From: Maribacter zhoushanensis
GTDB taxonomy: Bacteria; Bacteroidota; Bacteroidia; Flavobacteriales; Flavobacteriaceae
Direction of reading: 5' to 3'
Length of the DNA stretch: 64,000 bases
NCBI RefSeq assembly: GCF_029350975.1
Contig: NZ_JARKMR010000001.1
Span: forward strand, 1,116,001-1,180,000
Under the pieces are notes generated by a model that saw only the letters and a program-made list of their open reading frames with translations, was not told the origin of the DNA and did not search any database. A program made the position numbers and the translations under genes. Shown here piece after piece: positions 28,354 to 37,553 of the stretch. Position 1 is the stretch's first letter, and every line of letters begins with the position of its first letter.

Positions 28354-30156
28354 ATGATCAAGTACGGTATATCTATTTTATTAATTTGCTTTTTTGGCAT
28401 GTTCACTTGTTTTGCGCAAGTAGCGGCTGACTGCGCAAATGCTGTGCCTATTTGCTATAATACACCCGTAAACGGGGGTACCGATGGGTACGGGATCGAT
28501 GATTTTAACGGAGCTTCTATTTCTGGTTGTATTACGCAAGGTAGTGGCACTATTGAATCTAATTCTGCTTGGTACAAATTTAAAATTGGTGAAATAGGTC
28601 AACTTGGTTTTAACATAGGTTTTGATTCTAATGAGGATTGGGATTTTGCCTTGTATAAAACAAATGATTGCTCTTCCTTAGGTGAGCCGGTTAAATGTAA
28701 TTATTTCGATAATTCTGATGATAGTAGTTATATAGGGGTAGGAGAGGACCCTACAGGTATAGATAATATACAATATGATGATTGGTTAGCTGTTGAGCCA
28801 GGAGAAGAATATCTCTTGATGATCAATAATTTTAGTAACAATAACTCAGGATTCTCTATTCAGTTTTCAGGTAGCATATTTGTTGAGTTTCCATATAGTG
28901 CTTTAGATTGTGATATTATAGATAATTTATTAGGTCCCCCGGTTATTGCATGTGATGACCAAACTGTGGTTTTGGACGCTACTACTGCAGATGCTATGAC
29001 TTATCAATGGGAATTAGATGCTGGGGCAGGTTACCAACAGATACCTGGTGAAAGTGACCCAGAACTCTCTATTGCAGTTTCTGGTATGTATCGTGTTATT
29101 ATAGTACGTAACTCAGGTAATCCTTTAACAAGCGAAACCCAAGTAGCTTATGCACATTCGCCAGAAACCTTTTCTTTAGAAGATGAAACGGCATGTTTAG
29201 ATGGTACGGCAATTGATTTTAATGTGAAAGATGCTGAGGCTTTAGGTGCTCAGAGTCCGTTGGATTTTAGGGTATCCTATCATGAAAGTTTTGAAGATGC
29301 TTTTGATGGTGCCAACGCGCTTTCAAAAGAATTTATACCAACACAGGTTTTGCAAACCATATATGTTAGAACAACATCTATAGAAAATTCTATGTGTTTT
29401 GATGCTTCCGAAACTTTTGATGTTAACGGAATTGAATTACCCGTTTTAGATTTTGAAACTGAGGTATTTATATGTGGAGACGAACCAATTGTAACTATTG
29501 GGCAACGCATACCAGATAACGATTTTACGTATGAATGGAGTTCGGGTCAAACATCTTCATTAATTACCGTTGCTGAGCCTGGTGTTTATACATTATCTGT
29601 AACGAACAGAGAGGGGTTGATACAGTGTATTACCGTACGTTCTGTTACGGTTGTTTTTTCTAGTCCGCCTGTAATTTCAGATGTTACTATAGCGTATGAA
29701 GATGATGCTTCTAATGTGGTCAATGTTTTCTTAGAGGAAAATGGCGATTTTGAGTTTCAAGTAGATAATGAAATACCTCAAAATAGCGGAGTGTTTAATA
29801 ATTTATTTCCTGGTGAGCATACCATTACGGTGCGCGATGTTAACGGTTGTGGTGCTGATTCTAGAGATATTGTAGTTGTAGGTTTTCCTAAATTCTTTAC
29901 ACCCAATGGTGATAATGTAAATGATACCTGGAAAGTAGACGGATTATCGGCTTTAGATAATCCTGTGATAACTATTTATGATAGATATGGTAAGTTGCTG
30001 CATCAAATTGTAGAAAATTCATCGGGCTGGAACGGTTCTTTTAATGGAACTTTATTGCCAGAGTCTGACTATTGGTTCAAGCTTACCTATACCAATACCC
30101 TTGGAGAAAATACGAGTGCTTCTTTCATCAATAATCATTTTACTTTAAAGCGTTAG
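28354..30156 (+). CDS. T9SS type B sorting domain surface protein
   Basis: A secreted 600-residue protein. After a signal peptide (LLICFFGMFTCFAQ) comes a beta-sandwich that begins ADCANAVPICYNTP with several Cys and WYKFKIGEIGQLGF, like PPC-type domains. Ig-like stretches follow (VVLDATTADAMTYQWELD, YTLSVTNREG). The last ~85 residues are the gliding-motility-associated/type B sorting domain: FPKFFTPNGDNVNDTWKVDG, ITIYDRYGKLL, GWNGSFNGTLLPESDYWF and final LKR. Such cargo is exported by the type IX system. Adhesive or structural role likely, unproven. Paralogue of the next gene. Confidence 0.9.
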   Translation: MIKYGISILLICFFGMFTCFAQVAADCANAVPICYNTPVNGGTDGYGIDDFNGASISGCITQGSGTIESNSAWYKFKIGEIGQLGFNIGFDSNEDWDFALYKTNDCSSLGEPVKCNYFDNSDDSSYIGVGEDPTGIDNIQYDDWLAVEPGEEYLLMINNFSNNNSGFSIQFSGSIFVEFPYSALDCDIIDNLLGPPVIACDDQTVVLDATTADAMTYQWELDAGAGYQQIPGESDPELSIAVSGMYRVIIVRNSGNPLTSETQVAYAHSPETFSLEDETACLDGTAIDFNVKDAEALGAQSPLDFRVSYHESFEDAFDGANALSKEFIPTQVLQTIYVRTTSIENSMCFDASETFDVNGIELPVLDFETEVFICGDEPIVTIGQRIPDNDFTYEWSSGQTSSLITVAEPGVYTLSVTNREGLIQCITVRSVTVVFSSPPVISDVTIAYEDDASNVVNVFLEENGDFEFQVDNEIPQNSGVFNNLFPGEHTITVRDVNGCGADSRDIVVVGFPKFFTPNGDNVNDTWKVDGLSALDNPVITIYDRYGKLLHQIVENSSGWNGSFNGTLLPESDYWFKLTYTNTLGENTSASFINNHFTLKR

Positions 30157-30188
30157 CCCTGATTTTTAGGCTTGAAGAGTGTATTTTA

Positions 30189-30217
30189 TCGATTAAATAC
30201 CAGAATCTTCGATTAAA
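30189..30217. repeat. Tandem 9-base direct repeats
   Basis: TCGATTAAA occurs at 30189-30197 and 30209-30217, 20 bases apart start to start (about two helical turns), in the 125-base gap before the second T9SS gene. A tandem regulator site is possible. Confidence 0.4.
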
Positions 30218-30281
30218 GATACTAAAGCTTGTCATGTGTAGTTATAATATACATCACGTATACTAACTTAGTTACACTTTT

Positions 30282-31718
30282 ATGAGAACACTTCTTTGTT
30301 CTATATGTTATTTATTTCTTTTCTATTGGAATGTAACTGCACAAAATTCTGCCGATTGTAGAACGGCTATTCCTGTATGTGCCGATCAGCCTATTATGGG
30401 GCTTGCCGGAGGAACCGGAGATGTTGATGACTTTGATCCAGATGTTATTTTGCAAACAGGGTGTCTTGAAAAAGGTAGTCTTTCTTCTGCAAATATTGAA
30501 TTCAATACTTCATGGTTTGTTTTTAGGGCCGGTACAGGTGGTCAGGTCGGTTTTGATATTGAAGCCCTGCCGTCATCTGGTTCTACGCCAACAGGAGAAT
30601 GGGATTTTGCCGTTTACGGACCAGATGTTGATTGTGCCGATATTAGTAATGGTACGGCGCAACCAATTCGTTGTAATTATGAAGTGAATGATACTAATTT
30701 TACCGGACTAGGAGTAAACCCGGAAAGTGGAGAAGAGGGGCGTGCATCTTTAACGGGTAGTCAAAATACATATGACGAGTACTTAGATGTTGTACCAGGA
30801 GAGATTTATTACATATTGATAAATAATTTTGCAGATAATTTTACAGGTGATCCAGAACCATTTATGTTGACCTTTACAGGTAGTTCAGTGAATGATGATC
30901 AAGATACTGCATTAGATTGTACGTTAAGAGACGAGTTTTTAGGCTTGGATATTATTGCTTGTGAGGGCGATGACCCAATAACTATAAGTGCTTTGAATTC
31001 ACCTGCTGGGGCAGATATTGCTAGTGTAGAGTGGACAGTAGATTACGAAGATGATGGTGTGGTAGATGATACGCTTACCGGTACTGGTGATTTTGGTGCA
31101 GAGTTGGTAGTTTCTAGTCCAAATACAGGACGTTATTTTGCTTCTATAACAACTATTACGGGTACACCGCCAATAGTGGCTGATGAAAGCGGCGTTTTAA
31201 TTACATTTTTTGGTACTCCTGTTTTAGACCGGGTAGAAACATTGGATAGTAACCTTTCAATAGACCCAGATCAAAACAATATTGAATTTTTTGTTGATGG
31301 AGATGGGGATTATGAATATGCTATTAACGACGGAGTATTTCAAGATAATCCTATTTTTATGAATGTACCTCCAGGTGTGAATACGGTAATTATCAATGAT
31401 AAGAACGGATGTGGAATTACCGATCCAATCGAATTTTTAGTAGTTGGGTATCCTAAATTTTTCACTCCCAATGGCGATAATGCTAATGATACATGGAACA
31501 TTTTAGGTATAGAGACTTTAAGCAACCCTGTAGTATTTATATTTGATAGATATGGTAAGTTGTTAAAACAATTAGGACCTACCGATGCGTGGGACGGTAA
31601 TTTTAATGGACAACAAATGCCATCTACAGATTATTGGTTCAGGTTTGAATATGGAGAAATGGAAGATGACCTGTTAGTAGCGAAAACTAGAAAGACACAT
31701 TTTTCATTAAAGAGATAA
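30282..31718 (+). CDS. T9SS type B sorting domain surface protein, paralogue
   Basis: A secreted 478-residue protein with the same architecture as its upstream neighbour but shorter. The signal peptide is followed by SADCRTAIPVCADQP, WFVFRAGTGGQVGF and EWDFAVYG, clearly homologous to the first gene's N-terminal beta-sandwich; fewer Ig-like segments lie in the middle. The C-terminal type B sorting domain has YPKFFTPNGDNANDTWNILG, FIFDRYGKLL, DAWDGNFNGQQMP and a final LKR. Arrangement and similarity indicate tandem duplication with loss or gain of central modules. A terminator follows. Confidence 0.9.
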   Translation: MRTLLCSICYLFLFYWNVTAQNSADCRTAIPVCADQPIMGLAGGTGDVDDFDPDVILQTGCLEKGSLSSANIEFNTSWFVFRAGTGGQVGFDIEALPSSGSTPTGEWDFAVYGPDVDCADISNGTAQPIRCNYEVNDTNFTGLGVNPESGEEGRASLTGSQNTYDEYLDVVPGEIYYILINNFADNFTGDPEPFMLTFTGSSVNDDQDTALDCTLRDEFLGLDIIACEGDDPITISALNSPAGADIASVEWTVDYEDDGVVDDTLTGTGDFGAELVVSSPNTGRYFASITTITGTPPIVADESGVLITFFGTPVLDRVETLDSNLSIDPDQNNIEFFVDGDGDYEYAINDGVFQDNPIFMNVPPGVNTVIINDKNGCGITDPIEFLVVGYPKFFTPNGDNANDTWNILGIETLSNPVVFIFDRYGKLLKQLGPTDAWDGNFNGQQMPSTDYWFRFEYGEMEDDLLVAKTRKTHFSLKR

Positions 31719-31724
31719 ACAAAA

Positions 31725-31752
31725 AAAAGGGGAGCTTTAAGCTCCCCTTTTT
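31725..31752. terminator. Bidirectional terminator
   Basis: AAAAGGGGAGCTT/AAGCTCCCCTTTT nearly perfect palindrome flanked by A and T runs, between the convergent T9SS and FadL-like genes. Confidence 0.88.
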
Positions 31753-31771
31753 ATTATGTATATATTTTAGA

Positions 31772-33277
31772 CTAGAAGTTAATCGTATAACTTAAAGTAG
31801 CATTCATAATTCCTCTATCAATCATTGCGGGTGTTGTAATACCGGCATTAAATAATCTCTCGCTAACATCTTGTTGAGAACGGCTAAGTGAAAAATCTAA
31901 TTTACTGCCGCCAAAGTTGTAGCCAATACCACCGGAAACAGCATTTAAATCTCCTATCGTATTACCGTTTGCATAAGGGCTTTGTTCAAAACGATATCCA
32001 GCTCTTAGGCTTACTTGTTGAATTCTGTACTCACCGCCAAGTCTAAAAGTAGAAACGGCACCTAAATCACTTGCAATATCTGAGTTTACTGTTTGGAAAC
32101 TAGGGTCGTTGGTAGGACGTAATTCAGATTGTGAGAAATCTTGATATCCATAATCGAAACTTAATAAACCGTCTTTAGCAAAAACTAAAGCTAAACTACC
32201 AGTTAATTTACCTGGGGTTTTTACGGTATACTCTTCGTAAAGGTTTACAATATTAAAATTAATGAAATTAATATCGGCATCTGCTAAATCAGAATTTACA
32301 CGTTGAGAAGTGTTGTCCTCTAAACGGTACCATGTAGGTGACTGATAACTACCACCTAAACGTACATTATCATTTAGTTTAGCAATTGCGCCTAAGGTGA
32401 AAGAGAAGCCGTTACCTTCTGTTTCAAGATAATTGTCAAATGTTGTTCTGGTTATTGCTGAATTAGGTTCATAGCCATCTTCCGTAAATTGATCAAATTG
32501 AGTATAAAATACACTGTGAAAATTTAATGAAGCTCCCAAGTAAATGTTCTCTTTGTATTGAGAAGCTACATTCACCGTAAATTTACTATTGTAGCCTGTG
32601 GTTCTTCTTATGAAATCTTGATTGACAAAATCATATAATGAATTACTAATGTAATTGGTGTTGCTATCATCCTCGGTCTCTGGGTTTAGAATACCTCCGT
32701 AATATCCTAAGAATGTCTGCTGATCTCTGAAGCCTTGAGCTGAACCTATATCCAGATAAGCTTCTTCCAAAAACTCGCCATCTTGTAATAATATGGATCC
32801 AAAAGGTGTGCCGCCAGCGTATTCTAAAAAGTAGGTATCAATACCTTCTGTAGCACTACCGGATACATAATATTCATTATCAAAATTGTTTACCAAATCA
32901 TAGTTGAATGCCAAAGTGAATTTTTTCCAATCAGAATTAGTATCTGTATTTTTAAAAACAAATGCAGCACCTATTTGGTTTAATTCAATAGTATTATCCT
33001 TGGTTATTAATGCATCGCCAAAATAACGGGCATCATTATTTGTATGGTAATTTGATCCTGTAATGGTAAAAAGGCTATTGTTGAAAACCGCTGAACCGGC
33101 AGGGTTAATGTTTAGTGACGATAAGTCGCCGCCAAGTGCGCCAAATGCCCCGCCCATAGCTTGAAAGCGAGCCGTACCTTGAAGGTTTTCCCTACCGTAA
33201 CGTAATGCTTCGTTTATGTCTTGTGCGCTACCAACGGCACATGCCATTAGTATTACGAAAGTTAAATATCTTTTCAT
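31772..33277 (-). CDS. OmpP1/FadL/TodX family outer membrane transporter
   Basis: A 501-residue outer-membrane beta-barrel. A signal peptide (FVILMACAVGSAQ) precedes the N-terminal hatch-like segment DINEALRYGRENLQGTARFQAMGGAFGALGGDLSSLNINPAGSA, here read as residues 20-64, typical of FadL relatives (the NPAG motif). Long amphipathic strands follow to the terminal aromatic LSYTINF. The family imports hydrophobic compounds; the ligand here is unknown. It is 32 bases downstream of the low-complexity lipoprotein gene on the same strand, so an operon of two is possible. Confidence 0.88.
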   Translation of the reverse strand: MKRYLTFVILMACAVGSAQDINEALRYGRENLQGTARFQAMGGAFGALGGDLSSLNINPAGSAVFNNSLFTITGSNYHTNNDARYFGDALITKDNTIELNQIGAAFVFKNTDTNSDWKKFTLAFNYDLVNNFDNEYYVSGSATEGIDTYFLEYAGGTPFGSILLQDGEFLEEAYLDIGSAQGFRDQQTFLGYYGGILNPETEDDSNTNYISNSLYDFVNQDFIRRTTGYNSKFTVNVASQYKENIYLGASLNFHSVFYTQFDQFTEDGYEPNSAITRTTFDNYLETEGNGFSFTLGAIAKLNDNVRLGGSYQSPTWYRLEDNTSQRVNSDLADADINFINFNIVNLYEEYTVKTPGKLTGSLALVFAKDGLLSFDYGYQDFSQSELRPTNDPSFQTVNSDIASDLGAVSTFRLGGEYRIQQVSLRAGYRFEQSPYANGNTIGDLNAVSGGIGYNFGGSKLDFSLSRSQQDVSERLFNAGITTPAMIDRGIMNATLSYTINF

Positions 33278-33309
33278 AACAATTTTTCAAGTTTGATAAA
33301 TGTTCGATT

Positions 33310-34626
33310 TTAGTTTCTTCTGCTGCTACTGCTTCTAGATGAACCAGAAGACCTAGATGAAGATCCGCTGCTAGAACTTCTAGAACTGCTACCCGAGCTT
33401 CTGTAAGAACTACCGCTAGAGCTGCTTCTGCCTGAGCTATAGTTGCTACTTCTAGAGCTGCTTCCAGAACTTCTGTAAGACCTACTGCTTGATCCACTTG
33501 AGCTTCTGCCAGAAGAATAACTTCTAGAGCTGCTACCAGAGTTTCTATATGTTGAGGTTCTTGGTACTGCAACTCTGCTACTAGATCTTGCCGTGCTAGA
33601 CCTAGATGTTCCTGGGCTACTGCTGTATCTACTACTGTAATTTCTTGAAGAACTACTGCTGTATCTTGGTGTAGCTCGCGTACTTCTACTTGTTCTATAA
33701 GCTCTATTTTGGTCAACCCCTACAGTTCTTCTTGCTGTAGAACTACCGGAATATGTTCTTGAGCTACGTGTATTCGCAGAACTCCTAGCTGTTGTTGATC
33801 TACCTGTCGTAGTTCTATATCTAGATGAGTTGCCTCTAGTGTTCACGTTTGAACGACCTCTTGCCGCTGTTGCTGAAAGTCCGCTGTTATTGGTGGTTTG
33901 TCTTGTATAGTTTCCTCTTCTAGAATTGTTTAAAGCATAGCTTCTATTAGAGAATCTATTGTTACGACTGTAATACCTGTTGCCGTAACCGTAACCGTAT
34001 GCATAACCAAAATTATTGCCGTAGAAAGGTCTGTTCCATCCATATCCCCAGTTGTTCCAACCGAATCCAAATCCGCCATATCCCCAGTTGTTCCATCTAT
34101 TCCATCTGTTCCAGCCCCAAGGTTGACCCCATCCGGCACCGTAAAATCCTGCATAACCAATATTGTTCCAGCCCCATCCATAAAGATTGCCGTAACCCCA
34201 GTTGTTCCAGCCATTATTATGAACATAGATACTTACATCAGCATTGTTACTACCCCAGCTACCATAACCTTCATAGTCATTTGTATTAGCATAGTAATCT
34301 GTTAATTGGTCATCTTGTATCTCCCCTTCTAGATTATTACTAGAATAAGAATCAATATCAGTAAATATTTCATCACCTAAAATTTCACCATACTGGTCGG
34401 CTTTTTCACCAAAATAGTCAGTATAGGTGTCAGATTCAGGATTATTCTGAGTATAATTTCTTTGTTCTGGTCTTCTTTCTACAGTAGTAGGGGTATCATC
34501 AGAATAAATACCGTCATTACCATAATAAGATGATTGCTGGTAAGAGCCACAAGATGTTATAAAAACAGCTAGTGTCACCAACATTGTAATGTTTCGAAGT
34601 TTGTTGTGGGGTAAAGAATATATCAT
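33310..34626 (-). CDS. Low-complexity lipoprotein, aromatic/Gly then Ser-Arg rich
   Basis: A 438-residue lipoprotein ([11 protein letters not shown] lipobox, Cys at about 26). Three zones are visible: an acidic, Tyr/Asp-rich part (about 27-125); an Asn-Gly-Trp-Tyr-rich part (about 130-230) made of repeats like GWNNWGYG; and a tail of about 200 residues dominated by Ser and Arg (SSGSSSRSS units). The tail is strongly basic, the first zone acidic. No enzyme domain is seen; a sticky, envelope- or surface-attached protein is plausible. A -7 box (TAATTTTG, minus strand) lies 5 bases before the start. Repetitive coding DNA also creates long open frames on other strands. Confidence 0.8.
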   Translation of the reverse strand: MIYSLPHNKLRNITMLVTLAVFITSCGSYQQSSYYGNDGIYSDDTPTTVERRPEQRNYTQNNPESDTYTDYFGEKADQYGEILGDEIFTDIDSYSSNNLEGEIQDDQLTDYYANTNDYEGYGSWGSNNADVSIYVHNNGWNNWGYGNLYGWGWNNIGYAGFYGAGWGQPWGWNRWNRWNNWGYGGFGFGWNNWGYGWNRPFYGNNFGYAYGYGYGNRYYSRNNRFSNRSYALNNSRRGNYTRQTTNNSGLSATAARGRSNVNTRGNSSRYRTTTGRSTTARSSANTRSSRTYSGSSTARRTVGVDQNRAYRTSRSTRATPRYSSSSSRNYSSRYSSSPGTSRSSTARSSSRVAVPRTSTYRNSGSSSRSYSSGRSSSGSSSRSYRSSGSSSRSSNYSSGRSSSSGSSYRSSGSSSRSSSSGSSSRSSGSSRSSSSRRN

Positions 34627-34631
34627 CGGAT

Positions 34632-34639
34632 CAAAATTA
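34632..34639 (-). promoter_or_regulatory. Consensus -7 box 5 bases before a start codon
   Basis: TAATTTTG on the minus strand fits TAnnTTTG; the ATG of the low-complexity lipoprotein follows after 5 bases. No TTG at -33. Confidence 0.35.
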
Positions 34640-34722
34640 TATTGTTGAACATATTAAAAATAACTAGTTTTACTCAATTATTATATAGTAATATTCACAA
34701 AATTTGTGCCAAAGTCCAGATA

Positions 34723-36198
34723 ATGAGTAAAAATTTGACGAAGAGAAGCGAGGATTATTCCAAATGGTATAATGAATTAGTGGTTAAGGCAGATTTGGCC
34801 GAAAACTCTGGTGTAAGAGGTTGTATGGTTATAAAGCCATATGGTTACGGTATTTGGGAGAAAATGCAAGCCGGTTTAGATAAGATGTTTAAAGAGACTG
34901 GTCATGAGAATGCCTATTTCCCATTATTTATTCCTAAATCATATTTAAGTAAAGAGGCGAGTCATGTAGAAGGATTTGCAAAAGAATGCGCTGTAGTTAC
35001 CCATTACAGATTGAAAAATGCCGAAGACGGAAGCGGTATTATTGTTGATCCAGATGCAAAATTAGAAGAAGAGCTTATTGTAAGACCAACTTCTGAAACT
35101 ATAATTTGGGATACGTATAAGAAATGGATTCAATCTTATAGAGATTTACCGCTACTTATTAATCAATGGGCAAATGTTGTGCGTTGGGAGATGCGTACTA
35201 GATTGTTCTTAAGAACAGCAGAATTTTTATGGCAAGAAGGCCATACGGCACATGCTACTGAGAAAGAAGCTATTGAAGAGGCGGAACAAATGATGAACGT
35301 TTATGCTGATTTTGCTGAAAATCATATGGCAGTACCTGTTATAAAAGGTACTAAAACAGAAAGCGAGCGTTTTGCAGGGGCTATTGAAACTTATTGTATA
35401 GAGGCATTAATGCAAGATGGTAAAGCGTTACAAGCTGGAACTTCTCACTTTTTAGGACAAAATTTCGCTAAGGCTTTTGATGTGAAATTTGCAACGAAAG
35501 AAGGTGGTAAGGAACATGTTTGGGCAACTTCTTGGGGAGTGTCTACAAGATTAATGGGGGCGTTGATTATGACGCATAGTGATGATAACGGATTGGTTAT
35601 TCCTCCTAAATTGGCTCCTATTCAAGTAGTTATCGTACCTATTTATAAAGGATTGGATCAGTTGGATAAAATTTCAGAGACGGTAAACCCGTTAGTAAAA
35701 GAATTAAGGGCTAAAGGTATTTCTGTTAAATTTGATAATAGAGATACACATAAGCCAGGATTTAAATTTAATGAGTACGAGTTACGTGGAGTACCGGTAA
35801 GATTGGCAATTGGACCAAGAGACCTTGAAAATGGCACCTATGAATTGGCTAGAAGAGATACTTTACAAAAAGAGACTGTTGCTGCGACAGATGTAGTGGC
35901 GAAAATTGAGTTTTTAATGGAAGATATTCAGAAGAATATGTACCAAAAAGCGCTTGATTATAGAACTAATCATATCACTGAGGTGGATTCTTATGATGAA
36001 TTTAAAAAAGTTTTAAAAGAAAAAGGCGGATTTATTTCTGCACATTGGGACGGTAGTAAAGAAACCGAAGAACGTGTCAAAAATGAGACAAAGGCAACTA
36101 TACGTTGCATTCCCATAGATGCAAAAGAGGAAGAAGGTACTTGTATGGTCTCCGGAAAACCGTCTAATAAAAGGGTCTTATTTGCTAAAGCGTATTAA
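34723..36198 (+). CDS. proS: Prolyl-tRNA synthetase (short, archaeal/eukaryote-like type)
   Basis: This 491-residue class II synthetase charges tRNA-Pro. The start at 34723 ([20 protein letters not shown]) matches the family; an upstream in-frame ATG would add 27 unrelated residues. Motif 2 is seen in [27 protein letters not shown], and the C-terminal domain ends in a Tyr (LFAKAY) as in the ProS type 3 group. It lacks the YbaK-like editing insert of the E. coli enzyme. Divergent from the low-complexity lipoprotein gene. Confidence 0.96.
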   Translation: MSKNLTKRSEDYSKWYNELVVKADLAENSGVRGCMVIKPYGYGIWEKMQAGLDKMFKETGHENAYFPLFIPKSYLSKEASHVEGFAKECAVVTHYRLKNAEDGSGIIVDPDAKLEEELIVRPTSETIIWDTYKKWIQSYRDLPLLINQWANVVRWEMRTRLFLRTAEFLWQEGHTAHATEKEAIEEAEQMMNVYADFAENHMAVPVIKGTKTESERFAGAIETYCIEALMQDGKALQAGTSHFLGQNFAKAFDVKFATKEGGKEHVWATSWGVSTRLMGALIMTHSDDNGLVIPPKLAPIQVVIVPIYKGLDQLDKISETVNPLVKELRAKGISVKFDNRDTHKPGFKFNEYELRGVPVRLAIGPRDLENGTYELARRDTLQKETVAATDVVAKIEFLMEDIQKNMYQKALDYRTNHITEVDSYDEFKKVLKEKGGFISAHWDGSKETEERVKNETKATIRCIPIDAKEEEGTCMVSGKPSNKRVLFAKAY

Positions 36199-36224
36199 TT
36201 TTTTTAAAAAATAATAAAGAGGTG

Positions 36225-36254
36225 TTGCGATAGTAAAAAATATTTGTATTTTTG
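36225..36254 (+). promoter_or_regulatory. Canonical promoter of the tRNA-Glu genes
   Basis: TTG (36225-36227), exactly 19 bases, TATTTTTG (36247-36254): a full match to the Bacteroidetes promoter. The expected start near 36260 lies about 17 bases before the first tRNA. Among the best promoters in the window. Confidence 0.72.
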
Positions 36255-36276
36255 CATCCGCAATTGCGCAAAGTAT

Positions 36277-36348
36277 GGTCCGTTCGTCTAGGGGTTAGGA
36301 CGCCAGGTTTTCATCCTGGTAACAGGGGTTCGATTCCCCTACGGACTA
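36277..36348 (+). tRNA. tRNA-Glu (anticodon TTC), copy 1
   Basis: 72 bases fold as a cloverleaf: acceptor GGTCCGT/ACGGACT with discriminator A, anticodon stem CCAGG/CCTGG around loop TTTTCAT (anticodon TTC), and T-arm AGGGG-TTCGATT-CCCCT. CCA is not encoded. Followed 41 bases later by an identical copy, probably in one transcript with rpsT. Confidence 0.97.
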
Positions 36349-36389
36349 CTAATTAAACCGTTGGATGTATTTCCAAGTATTGATATAAT

Positions 36390-36461
36390 GGTCCGTTCGT
36401 CTAGGGGTTAGGACGCCAGGTTTTCATCCTGGTAACAGGGGTTCGATTCCCCTACGGACTA
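36390..36461 (+). tRNA. tRNA-Glu (anticodon TTC), copy 2
   Basis: Identical over all 72 bases to the copy at 36277. CCA not encoded. rpsT begins 48 bases downstream with no terminator between. Confidence 0.97.
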
Positions 36462-36509
36462 CAAAAATTGAATGGATGAGAATCCGAAGAAATTATAACA
36501 AATAATAAA

Positions 36510-36761
36510 ATGGCAAATCACAAGTCGGCATTAAAGAGAATTAGAAGAAACGAAGCAGTTCGTTTGCGTAACAGATACCAGCATAAAACTACACGTAATG
36601 CTATTAAGAAATTACGTGCAGAAGAATCTAAGAAAGATGCAGAGGCTCTTTTTCCAAGTGTTGTTAGTATGATCGATCGTTTGGCTAAACGTAATATCAT
36701 TCATGATAACAAAGCTGCCAACTTAAAAAGTAAGTTAGCAAAGCACGTTGCTGCATTGTAA
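36510..36761 (+). CDS. rpsT: 30S ribosomal protein S20
   Basis: This 83-residue, highly basic helical protein binds 16S rRNA in the small subunit. MANHKSALKRIRRNEAVRLRN is the classical S20 N-terminus, and the C-terminal part (IHDNKAANLKSKLAKHVAAL) completes the family pattern. Normal length. It lies downstream of two tRNA-Glu genes on the same strand, which may feed transcription into it, and is closed by a terminator. Confidence 0.97.
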   Translation: MANHKSALKRIRRNEAVRLRNRYQHKTTRNAIKKLRAEESKKDAEALFPSVVSMIDRLAKRNIIHDNKAANLKSKLAKHVAAL

Positions 36762-36780
36762 TACATTGCCTTAAGAAATT

Positions 36781-36812
36781 AAAAAGCCTTCCAGTTATGG
36801 AAGGCTTTTTTT
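36781..36812 (+). terminator. Terminator after rpsT
   Basis: AAAAAGCCTTCCA...TGGAAGGCTTTTTTT: long stem with a 4-base loop and a T run. Confidence 0.88.
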
Positions 36813-36860
36813 GTTTGTAACGTTTCCATATAGATGTGGAAGACTTATCTAATTTTTGGT

Positions 36861-37550
36861 CTATTTAAACGAGCGTTTGCTGCTGCTCAAGAAACCAATG
36901 GTTATCACACTGTACATTACTACAATTAGAATGTTTAATACTAATCTTAAATTATAATATTCCCACAAACCATATTGGGTATATCCTATAATCAATAAAA
37001 AGGGCGATGTAGAATAAAATATGATCAACGAACTATTTATCCAGAATACGAGATTATAGCGATTGATGATTTTTGCTCCTGCGTCGTATTTTTCTTTGAA
37101 ATTAATGAATATGCAATATAGTAATGTTAAAGAGGCAATTGTGTATGCATAAAATAGAGTAATGTCCATTGGGTTTTGAAAAAAACAACTAATAATATAG
37201 CTAGACATGGCAATTATTGACGCATATAAAATTTTATTTTTATTTATTTTATTTAATGAAAGTTTCCAATAGGCGTAATAGAAATAGGGAAAAAATACAA
37301 GGTCATACAAATTGTAAATGATTTCATTGTACTGGCTATCTTTTAAATCGTTGAAAAAGGTATAATCAGGAAAATATTTAATCATATAACCCAATAATTC
37401 ATTGCAAAAAGTATAGGCAATTATGACCGGAAGATATCTAAAAACGGTATCAAAATACTTTCTATACGTTTTAATAGATGCTATCAATGCAATGCCGTAA
37501 ATAATTACAAAGTAACTTCTACTGAAAAAATCCAATATCATTTGGGGCAT
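36861..37550 (-). CDS. Integral membrane protein of unknown function
   Basis: This 229-residue protein has about six to seven hydrophobic segments (for example YFVIIYGIALIASI near residue 13, LPVIIAYTFCNELLGYMI near 40, ILYASIIAMSSYIISCFF near 110, VVMYSVITIGFL near the end). It is rich in Tyr, Phe and Ile, and ends with a basic tail. I do not recognise the family. It begins 3 bases after the stop of the lipoprotein gene at 37554, so the two form an operon. Confidence 0.75.
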   Translation of the reverse strand: MPQMILDFFSRSYFVIIYGIALIASIKTYRKYFDTVFRYLPVIIAYTFCNELLGYMIKYFPDYTFFNDLKDSQYNEIIYNLYDLVFFPYFYYAYWKLSLNKINKNKILYASIIAMSSYIISCFFQNPMDITLFYAYTIASLTLLYCIFINFKEKYDAGAKIINRYNLVFWINSSLIIFYSTSPFLLIIGYTQYGLWEYYNLRLVLNILIVVMYSVITIGFLSSSKRSFK

Positions 37551-37553
37551 ATT

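Noticed and set aside
33228-33716. A 162-codon open frame on the minus strand, rich in Ala, Val, Leu and Glu
   Set aside because: It overlaps the low-complexity lipoprotein in another frame; repeated Ser/Arg codons read out of frame create it, and it has no plausible start region or domain.
36277-36461. Identical 72-base repeats considered as att sites of an integrated element
   Set aside because: Both are complete tRNA-Glu genes 41 bases apart; no integrase or foreign gene lies between.
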